64,000 nucleotides of DNA from an uncultured Prevotella sp. (GTDB lineage Bacteria > Bacteroidota > Bacteroidia > Bacteroidales > Bacteroidaceae), in NCBI GenBank assembly GCA_944320305.1, contig CALUGW010000001.1, positions 62,001 to 126,000 of the forward strand, in the 5' to 3' direction. Every line of letters begins with the position of its first letter. Position 1 is the first letter of the stretch. The position numbers and the translations under genes are program-made. The notes under the pieces are model-generated. The model made no database searches. It worked only from the letters and a program-made list of their open reading frames with translations, and was not told the origin of the DNA. Positions 8,278-16,298 of this stretch are shown piece after piece.

Positions 8278-9354
8278 GTGCGCAACACATTTGGCAATGT
8301 CTTCACGCTGACAACGTTCGGCGAGAGCCACGGCGAGGCCGTGGGCGGAGTGGTGGACGGCATGCCGGCAGGCGTCGGCATAGACCTCGGCTTCATACAG
8401 TCGGAGCTTGACCGCCGCCGCCCGGGGCAGAGCGCCATAACCACAAGCCGCCGCGAGCCTGACCGCGTGGAGCTGCTCAGCGGCGTGTTCGAGGGCAAGG
8501 CGACGGGCGCCCCGATAGGCTTCATCGTCAGAAACACCAACCAGCACTCGCAGGATTACGACAACCTGCGCGACCTGTTCCGCCCGTCGCACGCCGACTA
8601 CACCTATTACGCCAAGTACGGACTGCGCGACCACCGCGGCGGAGGCCGCTCGTCGGCCCGCGTCACCATAAGCCGCTGCGTGGGCGGGGCGCTGGCCAAG
8701 CTGGCTCTGAGGCGGATTGGAGTGAGCGTGGTGGCATACACGTCGCAGGTGGGCGACATCGCCATCAGCCGCGACTACACCCGCTACGACCTCAGCGAGG
8801 CCGGGCGCAACGCCGTGCGCTGCCCCGACGGCGCCAAGGCGGCCGAGATGGAGCGGCTGATAAAGGAGGTGAAGGCCTGTGGCGACACTATCGGCGGCGT
8901 CGTCTCGTGCGTCATCAAGGGCTGCCCGCCGGGGCTGGGCGAGCCGGAGTTCGGCAAGCTGCACGCCGCCCTCGGCGCGGCCATGCTGGGCATCAACGCC
9001 GTTAAGGGCTTTGAGTACGGCGAGGGCTTCGGCGGAGTGGGGCAGCGCGGCTCTGAGCAGAACGACGTGTTCACCGCCGAGGGCGGGCGCATCAGCACCC
9101 GGACCAACCACAGCGGCGGCATACAGGGCGGCATAAGCAACGGCGGTGACATATACTTCCGCGTGGCGTTCAAGCCCGTGGCCACTGTGCTCAGGGAGCA
9201 GCAGACGGTCGACAAATATGGAAACAGCGTGACCTTCACCGCCCGCGGACGCCACGACCCGTGCGTGCTGCCCAGGGCGGTGCCCGTGGTCGAGGCCATG
9301 GCCGCCATGACCGTGCTCGACTACTACCTGCTCAGCCGCACCGTCAGGATGTAG
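8278..9354 (+). CDS. aroC: Chorismate synthase
   Basis: 358 residues, the usual length. The protein opens [18 protein letters not shown] and carries [17 protein letters not shown]-type FMN-site sequence and the C-terminal [17 protein letters not shown] signature. It converts EPSP to chorismate with reduced FMN, the last common step before Phe, Tyr and Trp. No ATG fits; the start is GTG at 8278, directly after an AT-rich TTAATTCTTAA stretch. It probably runs on from slyD or has an unseen promoter. The Phe/Tyr operon that uses its product starts 2.5 kb away. Confidence 0.95.
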   Translation: MRNTFGNVFTLTTFGESHGEAVGGVVDGMPAGVGIDLGFIQSELDRRRPGQSAITTSRREPDRVELLSGVFEGKATGAPIGFIVRNTNQHSQDYDNLRDLFRPSHADYTYYAKYGLRDHRGGGRSSARVTISRCVGGALAKLALRRIGVSVVAYTSQVGDIAISRDYTRYDLSEAGRNAVRCPDGAKAAEMERLIKEVKACGDTIGGVVSCVIKGCPPGLGEPEFGKLHAALGAAMLGINAVKGFEYGEGFGGVGQRGSEQNDVFTAEGGRISTRTNHSGGIQGGISNGGDIYFRVAFKPVATVLREQQTVDKYGNSVTFTARGRHDPCVLPRAVPVVEAMAAMTVLDYYLLSRTVRM

Positions 9355-9398
9355 AGCAGCACCGTTTTTTGCAAATAAATTTCTGAATTGTCATAATA

Positions 9399-9420
9399 CC
9401 ATCCTGTTTTTATAGGATGG
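9399..9420 (+). terminator. Hairpin after aroC
   Basis: CCATCCT (9399-9405) pairs with AGGATGG (9414-9420) across a T-rich loop, 45 bases after the aroC stop. The tail is only moderately T-rich, so termination is likely but not certain. Confidence 0.5.
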
Positions 9421-9500
9421 CGTGATTCGTGTTTTTATTATTGCAGGGGAGTGACTGACCGCTGTGGCTGTTTCAAAGAACGTTAAAAGCTGGTGCGGGT

Positions 9501-9530
9501 TTTGATTGTTGAGAAAAATACTTATCTTTG
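9501..9530 (+). promoter_or_regulatory. Promoter of the NVEALA cluster
   Basis: TTTG (9501-9504), 18 bases, TATCTTTG (9523-9530), 37 bases before the ATG of the NVEALA peptide gene. Confidence 0.7.
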
Positions 9531-9567
9531 AAACCGTAATTGGTAAATAACTAAAAACCTTTTTTGT

Positions 9568-9834
9568 ATGATAAAACGTAGAAATTTAGCGCTTGTTGCA
9601 CTATGTGCAGCATTGTTTGGGTCGGCGTCTTATGTTGGCTATCGTGATGTTCCTCATGATGAGAACTCAGATTTGCTCCTTGCAAATGTGGAGGCATTGG
9701 CGAATGAGGATGTTGTTACAGATACGGGTCCAGGTGATACCTTTGAGTGTAAGCACTGTGGAATGAGGGTTGAAATATGTGAGAGCAAAAACTTCCATCC
9801 TTGCACACCTAATTTGTGTAACGGCTATAAATGA
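9568..9834 (+). CDS. NVEALA family exported peptide
   Basis: 88 residues. An N-terminal hydrophobic segment (RNLALVALCAALFGSASYVG) is followed by LLLANVEALA, the motif that names the NVEALA family (PF14055) of Bacteroidetes. The C-terminal 35 residues contain five cysteines (spacing x2, x6, x7, x4) and end CNGYK. By family knowledge these peptides are encoded beside BF3164-like propeller lipoproteins, as here; their function is not established. The gene has its own good promoter and is AT-rich relative to aroC and pheA, suggesting acquisition. An inverted repeat follows, so the peptide may be made in excess of the downstream genes. Confidence 0.8.
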   Translation: MIKRRNLALVALCAALFGSASYVGYRDVPHDENSDLLLANVEALANEDVVTDTGPGDTFECKHCGMRVEICESKNFHPCTPNLCNGYK

Positions 9835-9863
9835 TTTGAGTATTAATCTTTATTTTGTAGAAA

Positions 9864-9910
9864 GCGCAATCCCATGATATGTTGGATTTCATTATTTTAT
9901 GGTGTTGCGC
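9864..9910 (+). terminator. Imperfect hairpin after the NVEALA gene
   Basis: GCGCAA (9864-9869) pairs with TTGCGC (9905-9910), with partial pairing inside. It could attenuate transcription between the peptide gene and the lipoprotein genes. Weak evidence. Confidence 0.3.
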
Positions 9911-9933
9911 ATTCTAATTTAAAATAAGTCCGT

Positions 9934-11020
9934 ATGAAACATATTGTTTATTGGGTGTTGTGTCTGTCGTTTTTTTGTTTCTTGCAAAAATGACAACCCG
10001 GATAATATTCACGGTGTGCCGCAAACGAAAATTGACGTGCCATTGGATGTCGTGCCAGACATAAGCTCTTCTTTTATTGACACAGTTGTTTATGTGAAGC
10101 TGCAAGAACCGCAGAACACGTTTAGAAACATAGATAAGCTGAAGATATATAATGACACCATATATATACTTGACGAGAGATTGTCCCAAATGATGTCGTT
10201 TGACAAACATGGAAGTTTCATAACACAATATGGGGAGTGTGGGAAATCAGAGTCGGAATATGTGAGAGTTAATTCTTTTGACGTTGACGCTCGTTATGTT
10301 TATTTGTATGACGATTCCGGTGAGAAGATGCTTTTGTTTAGTCATGGCGGGCAGTTTGTTAAAAAAGTAAAGACTCCTTTTTGGGGAGAAGATTTCATGG
10401 CGCTTGACGATGGCTCGTTTTTGTTCTCGTTGAAGCCAGGGAAGTCGGGAGTTAAGCTCTGTATAACAGATTCATTGTTTAATATCAAGGATGTGCTTTT
10501 TAAGTTTGACGAGCGCGACCAGGACAATTTTTCCATCTACTCGCTGTTCCAGAGAGTTGGCGACAGCATTTATTATACAGACGATATGTCAGATACAACC
10601 CATGTGTTTACGTCAAAAGGTGAGCTGGCACACTCATATGTGTTCAATCTTGGGAAAGACGCTCCCCCGTTGGAGGCGCGTTATGACGCGGAAAAACTGC
10701 GTGAGGATAAATACGTTTATATGCTTACTTGTCCGTTGTTGCACGGCTCAAGGTTAATTATGCACTTAAGAAACCGAAGGACAAGAACCGTAATGTATTA
10801 TGACTTGAACAATCGTTCAGGCGGCAATAAGGACATTGACAGCAACCTGTCCCCTACGGACGTTATTATTCCACTTTGTATGTATAATGGCTGTGTTGTT
10901 GGATATTTGGAAGATTATTGCCTTGACAGATTTGCCGACAAGAGTTCGTTGCCGCAGGATGTCGTGGAGCATATGGAAGCCGGTAATCGTGTAGTGGTGT
11001 TTTACAGACTGAAGCGTTAA
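9934..11020 (+). pseudogene. BF3164-like six-bladed beta-propeller lipoprotein, frameshifted
   Basis: From ATG 9934 the frame gives a signal peptide (MKHIVYWVLCLSFF) and then stops at 9991. The 350-residue body is open in another frame that has no proper start. The two join at a T7 run (9970-9976): with six T the protein would read through into FFVSCKNDNPD, an ideal lipobox with Cys17. The body has propeller-like repeats (KLKIYNDTIYILDERLSQMMSFDKHG, VDARYVYLYDDSGEKM). So this is a lipoprotein gene switched off by one base, through sequencing error, phase variation or decay. The next gene in the cluster is also broken. Confidence 0.75.
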
Positions 11021-11027
11021 GTATGTT

Positions 11028-11596
11028 ATGGCCAAATTAATGTCAGTCGCGGTTTTAGCGTTGTTGGCGTTGGCTTGTATGTCATCATGCAATCGCGGAA
11101 AGGCAATCTGTGACAATATTGTTCAGTTGCAGTCAAGACCGGTGGTTTTGCCGTGTGATTCAATGCGCATTATTTCGCATGAGAATAGGGTGGACACATT
11201 TCCGAAGCCGTTTTATTGGGTCGTATATTCAGACTCAGTGGATTGCTCCGCTTGCAGATTGACGAACCTGCTGCATTGGGCGATTTTATCCATACGGTCA
11301 GGAGCACTACGGATTGTGTTGGTTTTCGTTTCATCTTTTCCCCTTCGGACAGAGACATGGGCGCTTTCTTGTGTGCTGCCGGAACGTTAAAACTGTCAAG
11401 CCAGATTTATTTGGACAGCTTAAATGTGTTTTCCCGTCAAAATCCTCATGTTCCGGATGGTGTTTTATACCATACGTTCTTGATGGATGGCAAAGGGAAT
11501 GTGTTGCTGGTAGGCGACCCTGTAAGAAACTCTGATGTCAATAAACTGTTTTGGGAGTTGGTCGGTAACGGCAGGCTAAGGCAGAACCAAGGCTGA
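11028..11596 (+). pseudogene. Lipoprotein with thioredoxin-like features, frameshifted
   Basis: It starts 7 bases after the propeller gene. The first frame codes for a lipoprotein signal (LALLALACMSSC) and a segment ending YSDSVDCSACRLTNLLHW, with a C-x-x-C pair. The frame then fails at GGG (11278-11280). In the neighbouring frame GDFIHTVRSTTDCVGFRFIF continues to IYLDSLNVFSRQNPHVPDG and the true-looking end. Four G instead of three would restore one protein of about 190 residues. The DCSAC site and the later IYLD and HTFLMDGKGNVLLVG stretches resemble thioredoxin-fold lipoproteins of Bacteroidetes found beside BF3164/NVEALA genes. Confidence 0.7.
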
Positions 11597-11628
11597 TAGC
11601 GGGCATTCATAAAAATATTGCGTTTCGC

Positions 11629-11659
11629 TTGTGTTTTTAAAAGAATGTTATTATCTTTG
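11629..11659 (+). promoter_or_regulatory. Promoter of a candidate small RNA
   Basis: TTG (11629-11631), 20 bases, TATCTTTG (11652-11659). No credible coding sequence follows before a terminator about 100 bases on. Confidence 0.65.
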
Positions 11660-11664
11660 CAATA

Positions 11665-11770
11665 CCCATACAGAGGATTTGAGAAAATCCCTTGTGGGCA
11701 ATTAGTTAAGTCTAGTTTAGTTTTTGTGTTGGTTGAGGGCGGCTGTTGTGGCCGCCCTCATTATTGTCGG
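11665..11770 (+). ncRNA. Candidate small structured RNA of about 100 bases
   Basis: It lies between the promoter at 11629-11659 and a perfect intrinsic terminator, GAGGGCGGC pairing with GCCGCCCTC around TGTTGTG (about 11736-11760). Near the 5' end GGATTT and AAATCC close a GAGA tetraloop, and CCCA and TGGG extend that stem with a bulge. No ORF longer than a few codons. It is upstream of, but separated by its terminator from, the Phe/Tyr leader. I do not recognise the RNA family; it is not SRP RNA and does not fold like 6S RNA. Confidence 0.55.
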
Positions 11771-11879
11771 CAGGCGGGCGCCGCTTCGTGTGGCGGAGGC
11801 CGTGCTGTAGTGTCGGTCAGCGCAGGATCGGCGCAGTTTTGAAATATTGCGCAAAACACAGAAAAAACATTTTGATTTA

Positions 11880-11911
11880 TTTGTACAATTCGCGGAAATG
11901 TTATACTTTTG
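11880..11911 (+). promoter_or_regulatory. Promoter of the Phe/Tyr biosynthesis operon
   Basis: TTTG (11880-11883), exactly 20 bases, TACTTTTG (11904-11911): a near-perfect Bacteroidetes promoter. The leader peptide starts 29 bases downstream and pheA 229 bases downstream. Confidence 0.85.
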
Positions 11912-11939
11912 CAGACAGATAAGCAAAAAAGATTGAGTC

Positions 11940-12020
11940 ATGAACAAGTTGAGCGCATCTTTTTACTACTTCTTTTACTTTTACTTTGCAAGGAATTGCG
12001 AAGCGGGAAGTTGCGTGTAA
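11940..12020 (+). CDS. Phe/Tyr leader peptide (attenuator control peptide)
   Basis: A 26-residue ORF, ATG 11940 to TAA 12018-12020, beginning MNKLSAS and then holding nine aromatic residues in a row, FYYFFYFYF (codons 11961-11987; five Phe, four Tyr, no Trp). It lies just after a strong promoter and before pheA, an aminotransferase, DAHP synthase-chorismate mutase and tyrA. A run of the codons for the very amino acids the operon makes is the hallmark of ribosome-mediated attenuation. The end of the ORF codes for EAGSCV and its mRNA contains AGCGGGA (12002-12008), complementary to the 5' arm of the terminator downstream. Confidence 0.9.
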   Translation: MNKLSASFYYFFYFYFARNCEAGSCV

Positions 12021-12099
12021 ATTTCAACTTATGACAAGATAAGACCAATGAAGGTTACAGTCAGAATCCCGCTCCATCACCGATGAGGCGGGATTTCTC
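12002..12099 (+). promoter_or_regulatory. Attenuator: exclusive antiterminator and terminator hairpins
   Basis: Terminator: AATCCCGC (12065-12072) pairs with GCGGGATT (12088-12095), extended inside by CAT/ATG, with a short T-rich tail. Antiterminator: AGCGGGA (12002-12008), inside the leader ORF, is an exact complement of TCCCGCT (12067-12073), the same arm. A ribosome stalled on the Phe/Tyr codons (up to 11987) would leave 12002-12008 free to pair and block the terminator; a ribosome that reaches the stop at 12020 would cover it and let the terminator form. A further hairpin AAGTTG/CAACTT (12008-12013 with 12025-12030) could act as pause or protector. Confidence 0.8.
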
Positions 12100-12139
12100 G
12101 TAAGAAACGGACAGAAACAAAAAACAAGATAGACAACAA

Positions 12140-12982
12140 ATGAAGAGAGTAGCAATTCAGGGTTACGTCGGATCGTTCCACGACATCGCCGCCCACCAGT
12201 ACTTCGACGGCGAGCAGCTGCAGCTTGTCTGCTGCGCCACGTTCGAGGAAGTGTTCGACCGGCTGAAGCAAGACCCAACGATGATAGGCATGACGGCCAT
12301 CGAGAACACCATCGCCGGCAGCCTGCTGCACAACTACGAGCTGCTGCGCGACTCCGGCATGACGGTGGTCGGCGAGCACAAACTGCACATATCGCACTGC
12401 ATCTGCTGCCTGCCGGAGGACTCGTGGGACACGGTCGGGGAGATACACTCGCACCCCGTGGCGCTCATGCAGTGCCGTGAGTTCCTTGCGGCCCATGCCG
12501 ACAAGAAGCTCGTGGAGTGTGACGACACCGCCGGGGCGGCCAAAGACATAGCCGAGAACGGCAGAAGCGGCTGGGCGGCCATATGCAGCTCATCGGCCGC
12601 CCACCTCTACGGCCTGAAGATTCTTGAGGACCACATTGAGGACAACAAGCACAACTACACGCGCTTTCTTGTGTCGTGCAACCCCGGAAAGGCCGACTTC
12701 CTGCGTCCGCTGGAAAAGACGGACAAGGCCAGCCTGGTGTTCGCGCTGCCACACGAGGAGGGATCGCTGTCGCAGGTGCTCAGCATCCTGTCGTTCTACA
12801 AGATAAATCTGACAAAGATTCAGTCGCTGCCGATTATCGGACATGAGTGGGAATACCTGTTTTACGTTGACGTGACGTATGACAACCTGACGCGCTACCG
12901 CCAGAGCATTGACGCCATCACGCCGCTGACACGCGAGTTGAAAATATTGGGAGAATATCAGAATGGAAAACAATCAGCATGA
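12140..12982 (+). CDS. pheA: Prephenate dehydratase with ACT domain
   Basis: 280 residues, monofunctional type. The catalytic periplasmic-binding-like fold spans about 1-180 (VAIQGYVGSFHDIAA, IENTIAGSLLHNYELL, NYTRFLV with the conserved Thr-Arg-Phe), and a C-terminal ACT domain (about 195-275) has GSLSQVLSILSFYKINLTKI, the Phe-binding regulatory region. It converts prephenate to phenylpyruvate in the cytoplasm, likely with feedback inhibition by Phe. There is no chorismate mutase domain here; that activity is supplied two genes downstream. First gene after the attenuator, and it overlaps the aminotransferase start by 20 bases. Confidence 0.95.
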   Translation: MKRVAIQGYVGSFHDIAAHQYFDGEQLQLVCCATFEEVFDRLKQDPTMIGMTAIENTIAGSLLHNYELLRDSGMTVVGEHKLHISHCICCLPEDSWDTVGEIHSHPVALMQCREFLAAHADKKLVECDDTAGAAKDIAENGRSGWAAICSSSAAHLYGLKILEDHIEDNKHNYTRFLVSCNPGKADFLRPLEKTDKASLVFALPHEEGSLSQVLSILSFYKINLTKIQSLPIIGHEWEYLFYVDVTYDNLTRYRQSIDAITPLTRELKILGEYQNGKQSA

Positions 12983-14156
12983 CAACATACGCCCGGCCGA
13001 CAGACTCGGCCTGGTGAGCGAGTATTACTTCAGCCGCAAGCTGAAAGAGGTGGCCCGGCTTAACGCCGAGGGCAAGGACATAATAAGCCTGGCGATAGGC
13101 AGTCCGGACATGCCGCCGTCGCCGCAGACAATCGAGAAACTCTGCGAGGTGGCGCGCCAGCCCGACGCCCACGGCTACCAGCCCACGATGGGAACGCCGG
13201 AGCTTCGCCGCGCCATGGCAGGCTTCTACCGCCGCTGGTACGGTGTGGAGCTTGACCCCGACACGGAGATTCAGCCGCTCATAGGAAGCAAGGAGGGCAT
13301 CCTGCACGTGACTTTGGCTTTCGTAAACCCCGGCGACGAGGTGCTTGTGCCCAATCCCGGCTATCCCACTTACACATCGCTGAGCAAGCTGCTCGGCGCG
13401 AAGGTGGTGAACTATGACCTTGACGAGGCCGACGGATGGCAGCCCGACTTTGACCAGCTGGAGCGCATGGACCTGAGCCGCGTCAGGCTGATGTGGACCA
13501 ACTATCCCAATATGCCCACCGGCGGCAACGCCCGCATGGAGACTTATGAGCGGCTTGTCAGCTTCGCCCGCAGGCATTCCATTGTCGTTGTCAACGACAA
13601 TCCGTACTCGTTCATACTCAACGACCGGCCTATATCGCTTCTACAGGTGCCAGGCGCCAAGGACTGCTGCATCGAGTTCAACTCGATGTCTAAGAGCCAC
13701 AACATGCCTGGCTGGCGAGTCGGCCTGTGCGCCACCAACGCTGAGTTCATAAGCTGGATTCTGAAGGTGAAGAGCAATATCGACAGCGGCACGTTCCGCG
13801 GTCTGCAGCTGGCCGCCGCCGAGGCATATAACAACGACGCTGCGTGGCACCGCCAGGCCAACGTTGAGACATACAGCCGCCGCAGGGTATATGCCGAGCG
13901 CATAATGGAGACTCTGGGCTGCACGTTTGATCCAGCGCAGGTGGGCATGTTCCTCTGGGGGCGCATCCCGGACGCTTACGCCGACGCCGAGCAGCTCACG
14001 GAGCGTGTGCTTCGCGAGGCCCGTGTCTTTATAACCCCCGGCTTCATCTTCGGCTCAAACGGACGCCGCTATGTGCGCATCTCGCTCTGTGCCAAGGACG
14101 ACCGGATAGAAGAGGCGTTGCGCCGCATCAGCCGCATGGAGGCCGCCCGGGCGTGA
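12963..14156 (+). CDS. Class I/II PLP aminotransferase, probably aromatic
   Basis: 397 residues, fold type I. The PLP lysine is in NSMSKSHNMPGWRVG; other marks are NPGYPTYTS, TNYPNMPTGG and a C-terminal RYVRISLC that would bind the substrate carboxylate. Its place between pheA and the DAHP synthase fusion, overlapping pheA by 20 bases, implies translational coupling and a role as the last step, converting phenylpyruvate and hydroxyphenylpyruvate to Phe and Tyr. The sequence alone does not exclude aspartate or other acceptor use. Confidence 0.85.
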   Translation: MENNQHDNIRPADRLGLVSEYYFSRKLKEVARLNAEGKDIISLAIGSPDMPPSPQTIEKLCEVARQPDAHGYQPTMGTPELRRAMAGFYRRWYGVELDPDTEIQPLIGSKEGILHVTLAFVNPGDEVLVPNPGYPTYTSLSKLLGAKVVNYDLDEADGWQPDFDQLERMDLSRVRLMWTNYPNMPTGGNARMETYERLVSFARRHSIVVVNDNPYSFILNDRPISLLQVPGAKDCCIEFNSMSKSHNMPGWRVGLCATNAEFISWILKVKSNIDSGTFRGLQLAAAEAYNNDAAWHRQANVETYSRRRVYAERIMETLGCTFDPAQVGMFLWGRIPDAYADAEQLTERVLREARVFITPGFIFGSNGRRYVRISLCAKDDRIEEALRRISRMEAARA

Positions 14157-14210
14157 ACAGCAATGAATGAATTAACACAAAAGAAAACAAAACAATAAAA
14201 AACATAGCTT

Positions 14211-15275
14211 ATGGAACTTGAACTTGAACCATTGAACTTGCCGGGCAGTACCGAGCGGCCTTTCGTTATAGCAGGCCCTTGCTCGGCCGAGACTGAAGAA
14301 CAGGTGATGACAACAGCCACCATGCTGGCCGACAAGGGCTGCAAGATGTTCCGTGCCGGAGTGTGGAAGCCGCGCACCAAGCCCGGAGGCTTTGAGGGCA
14401 ACGGCGAGAAAGCCCTGCCATGGCTGAACCGCGTGCAGAAGGAGACGGGCATGCTTGTGGCCACGGAGGTGGCTACGCCAGAGCACATTGAGCAGGCTCT
14501 GAAGTACGGCATAGACATATTGTGGGTAGGGGCGCGCACATCGGCCAATCCGTTTGCCATGCAGGCCATGGCCGACGCTCTCCGTGGTGTTGACATCCCC
14601 GTGTTTGTAAAGAATCCGGTCAACCCGGATCTTGAGCTGTGGATTGGTGCCATGGAGCGCATCAACCAGGCCGGCATAAGGAGGATGGCCGCCGTTCATC
14701 GCGGATTCTCGAGCTATGACAAGAAGATTTACCGCAATCTGCCCATGTGGCAGATTCCCATCGAGCTGCACCGCCGCATTCCCGGCCTGCCCATAATATG
14801 CGACCCGAGCCACATCGGAGGCCGCCGCGAGCTGATTGCCCCGCTGTGCCAGCAGGCCATGGACCTGGGCTTCGACGGTCTGCTGATAGAGAGCCACTGC
14901 GACCCGGACAAGGCATGGAGCGACGCCAAGCAGCAGATCACGCCTGAGGTGCTTGACTATATTCTGAACCTGCTTGTTGTCCGCAGTGACACATACACCA
15001 CCGAGGGCATTAATCTGCTGCGCAAGCAGATTGACGAGCTGGACAACCAGCTCATGGAACTGCTCGCCAAGCGTATGCGCGTTTGCCGTGAGATAGGCCA
15101 GTACAAGAAAGAGCACAACATGACTGTGCTACAGTCGGCCCGCTACAGCGAGATTCTCGACAAGCGCGGTGCCCAGGGTGCTCTCTGCGGCATGAGTCCC
15201 GACTTCGCCACGCACGTGTTTGAGCTGATACACGGCGAGTCTGTGCGCCAGCAGATGGAAATAATAAATAAATGA
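14211..15275 (+). CDS. DAHP synthase-chorismate mutase fusion
   Basis: 354 residues. Residues 1 to about 260 are a type I-beta DAHP synthase (GPCSAETEEQ, RAGVWKPRTKPGGFEG, GARTSANPF, KNPVNPDLELWIG, CDPSHIGG), which joins PEP and erythrose 4-phosphate at the entry of the shikimate pathway. Residues 265-354 are an AroQ-type chorismate mutase (LLRKQIDELDNQLMELLAKR, then VCREIGQYKK). The C-terminal mutase probably also serves as the allosteric sensor of prephenate. It provides the only mutase in the operon, as PheA and TyrA here lack it. The next gene, tyrA, is separated by a 180-base gap. Confidence 0.95.
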   Translation: MELELEPLNLPGSTERPFVIAGPCSAETEEQVMTTATMLADKGCKMFRAGVWKPRTKPGGFEGNGEKALPWLNRVQKETGMLVATEVATPEHIEQALKYGIDILWVGARTSANPFAMQAMADALRGVDIPVFVKNPVNPDLELWIGAMERINQAGIRRMAAVHRGFSSYDKKIYRNLPMWQIPIELHRRIPGLPIICDPSHIGGRRELIAPLCQQAMDLGFDGLLIESHCDPDKAWSDAKQQITPEVLDYILNLLVVRSDTYTTEGINLLRKQIDELDNQLMELLAKRMRVCREIGQYKKEHNMTVLQSARYSEILDKRGAQGALCGMSPDFATHVFELIHGESVRQQMEIINK

Positions 15276-15455
15276 AGAATGTGGGGTTGAGAATTAAGGA
15301 AGTGTGCTGCGGTGGCGGCTCCTGCCGCCGCGTGAGGCATGCTTTCTTGATTCTTGACGGCTCGCGTTATGGACTGTGGACGCCACATTGGGCAGGAAAC
15401 TCCTGTGGCGGCACATTTTCTTCATTCTTAATACTTCATTCTTAATTAAAAAACT
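15276..15455. repeat. Hairpin-rich insert between aroF-type gene and tyrA
   Basis: A 180-base gap in an otherwise tight operon. It holds GC-rich inverted repeats (GGCGGCTCCTGCCGCC near 15313-15329) and is bounded by GAAGAAT/GAATTAAG on the left and ATTCTTAAT-type repeats on the right (15421-15447), in inverted orientation. Similar TTAATTCTTAA stretches occur at 7263-7302, 7421-7500 and 8243-8270. It looks like a small inserted repeat; tyrA may depend on read-through across it. Confidence 0.4.
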
Positions 15456-16241
15456 ATGAGAATATTAGTCATGGGAGCGGGCAAGATGGGGAGCTTCTTT
15501 CTCGATCTGCTCAGCTTTGAGCACGAGATGGCAGTCTATGAGAAAGACCCCCTGCGTATGCGCTTCACTTATAACTGCCGGCGGTTCACCACGCTTGACG
15601 AGATAAGGGAGTTCCGGCCGGAGCTTGTCATCAACGCGGTTACGGTGAAATATACCGTGGCCGCCTTCAAGGAAGTGATGCCATGTCTGCCGGACGACTG
15701 CATCATTAGCGACATAGCCTCTGTGAAGACCGGGCTGAAAGACTACTACCAGCAGTGCGGTCACCCATATGTGTCAACCCATCCCATGTTCGGACCCACG
15801 TTCGCCAACCTGCAGCAGCTCAGCCAGGAGAATGCAATTGTCATCAGCGAGGGTGACTATATGGGCCGCATCTTCTTCAAGGATCTCTACCACAGGCTCG
15901 GCCTGAGCGTTTATGAATACACTTTCGACGAACACGACCGCACGGTGGCCTACTCGCTGAGCATTCCATTTGTCAGCACCTTTGTGTTCGCTGCGGTGAT
16001 GAAGCACCAGGATGCGCCTGGAACAACCTTCAAACGTCATCTCAACATAGCCCGTGGAGTGCTCAACGAGGATGATTACCTGCTCCAGGAGATACTCTTC
16101 AACCCATATACTGCCGCACAGGTGGAGAGCATTCTCGGCGAGATGCGCGACCTGCTCGGCATAATCGAGAAGAAAGACGCGAAGGCCATGAAGGCCTATC
16201 TGACAAAAATACGCAACAATATGAAAAAAGATTTGAGCTGA
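15456..16241 (+). CDS. tyrA: Prephenate dehydrogenase
   Basis: 261 residues. N-terminal Rossmann fold with GAGKMGSFF (residues 7-15), then SDIASVKTGL and STHPMFGPTF, the TyrA signatures, with the catalytic His in the latter. The C-terminal helical dimer domain follows; no ACT or mutase domain is fused. It oxidatively decarboxylates prephenate to 4-hydroxyphenylpyruvate, the branch to tyrosine. Completes the Phe/Tyr set started at pheA. Confidence 0.93.
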   Translation: MRILVMGAGKMGSFFLDLLSFEHEMAVYEKDPLRMRFTYNCRRFTTLDEIREFRPELVINAVTVKYTVAAFKEVMPCLPDDCIISDIASVKTGLKDYYQQCGHPYVSTHPMFGPTFANLQQLSQENAIVISEGDYMGRIFFKDLYHRLGLSVYEYTFDEHDRTVAYSLSIPFVSTFVFAAVMKHQDAPGTTFKRHLNIARGVLNEDDYLLQEILFNPYTAAQVESILGEMRDLLGIIEKKDAKAMKAYLTKIRNNMKKDLS

Positions 16242-16298
16242 CTCCGCGTCCGGTGAGTGTGGCACAGAGTTTGTCTCCAACTTCAAAACTATCTGACA

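Noticed and set aside
11665-11770. SRP or 6S RNA identity for the small RNA
   Set aside because: The GGAAG-type SRP apical loop is missing, and the ends do not pair to a long 6S-like rod.
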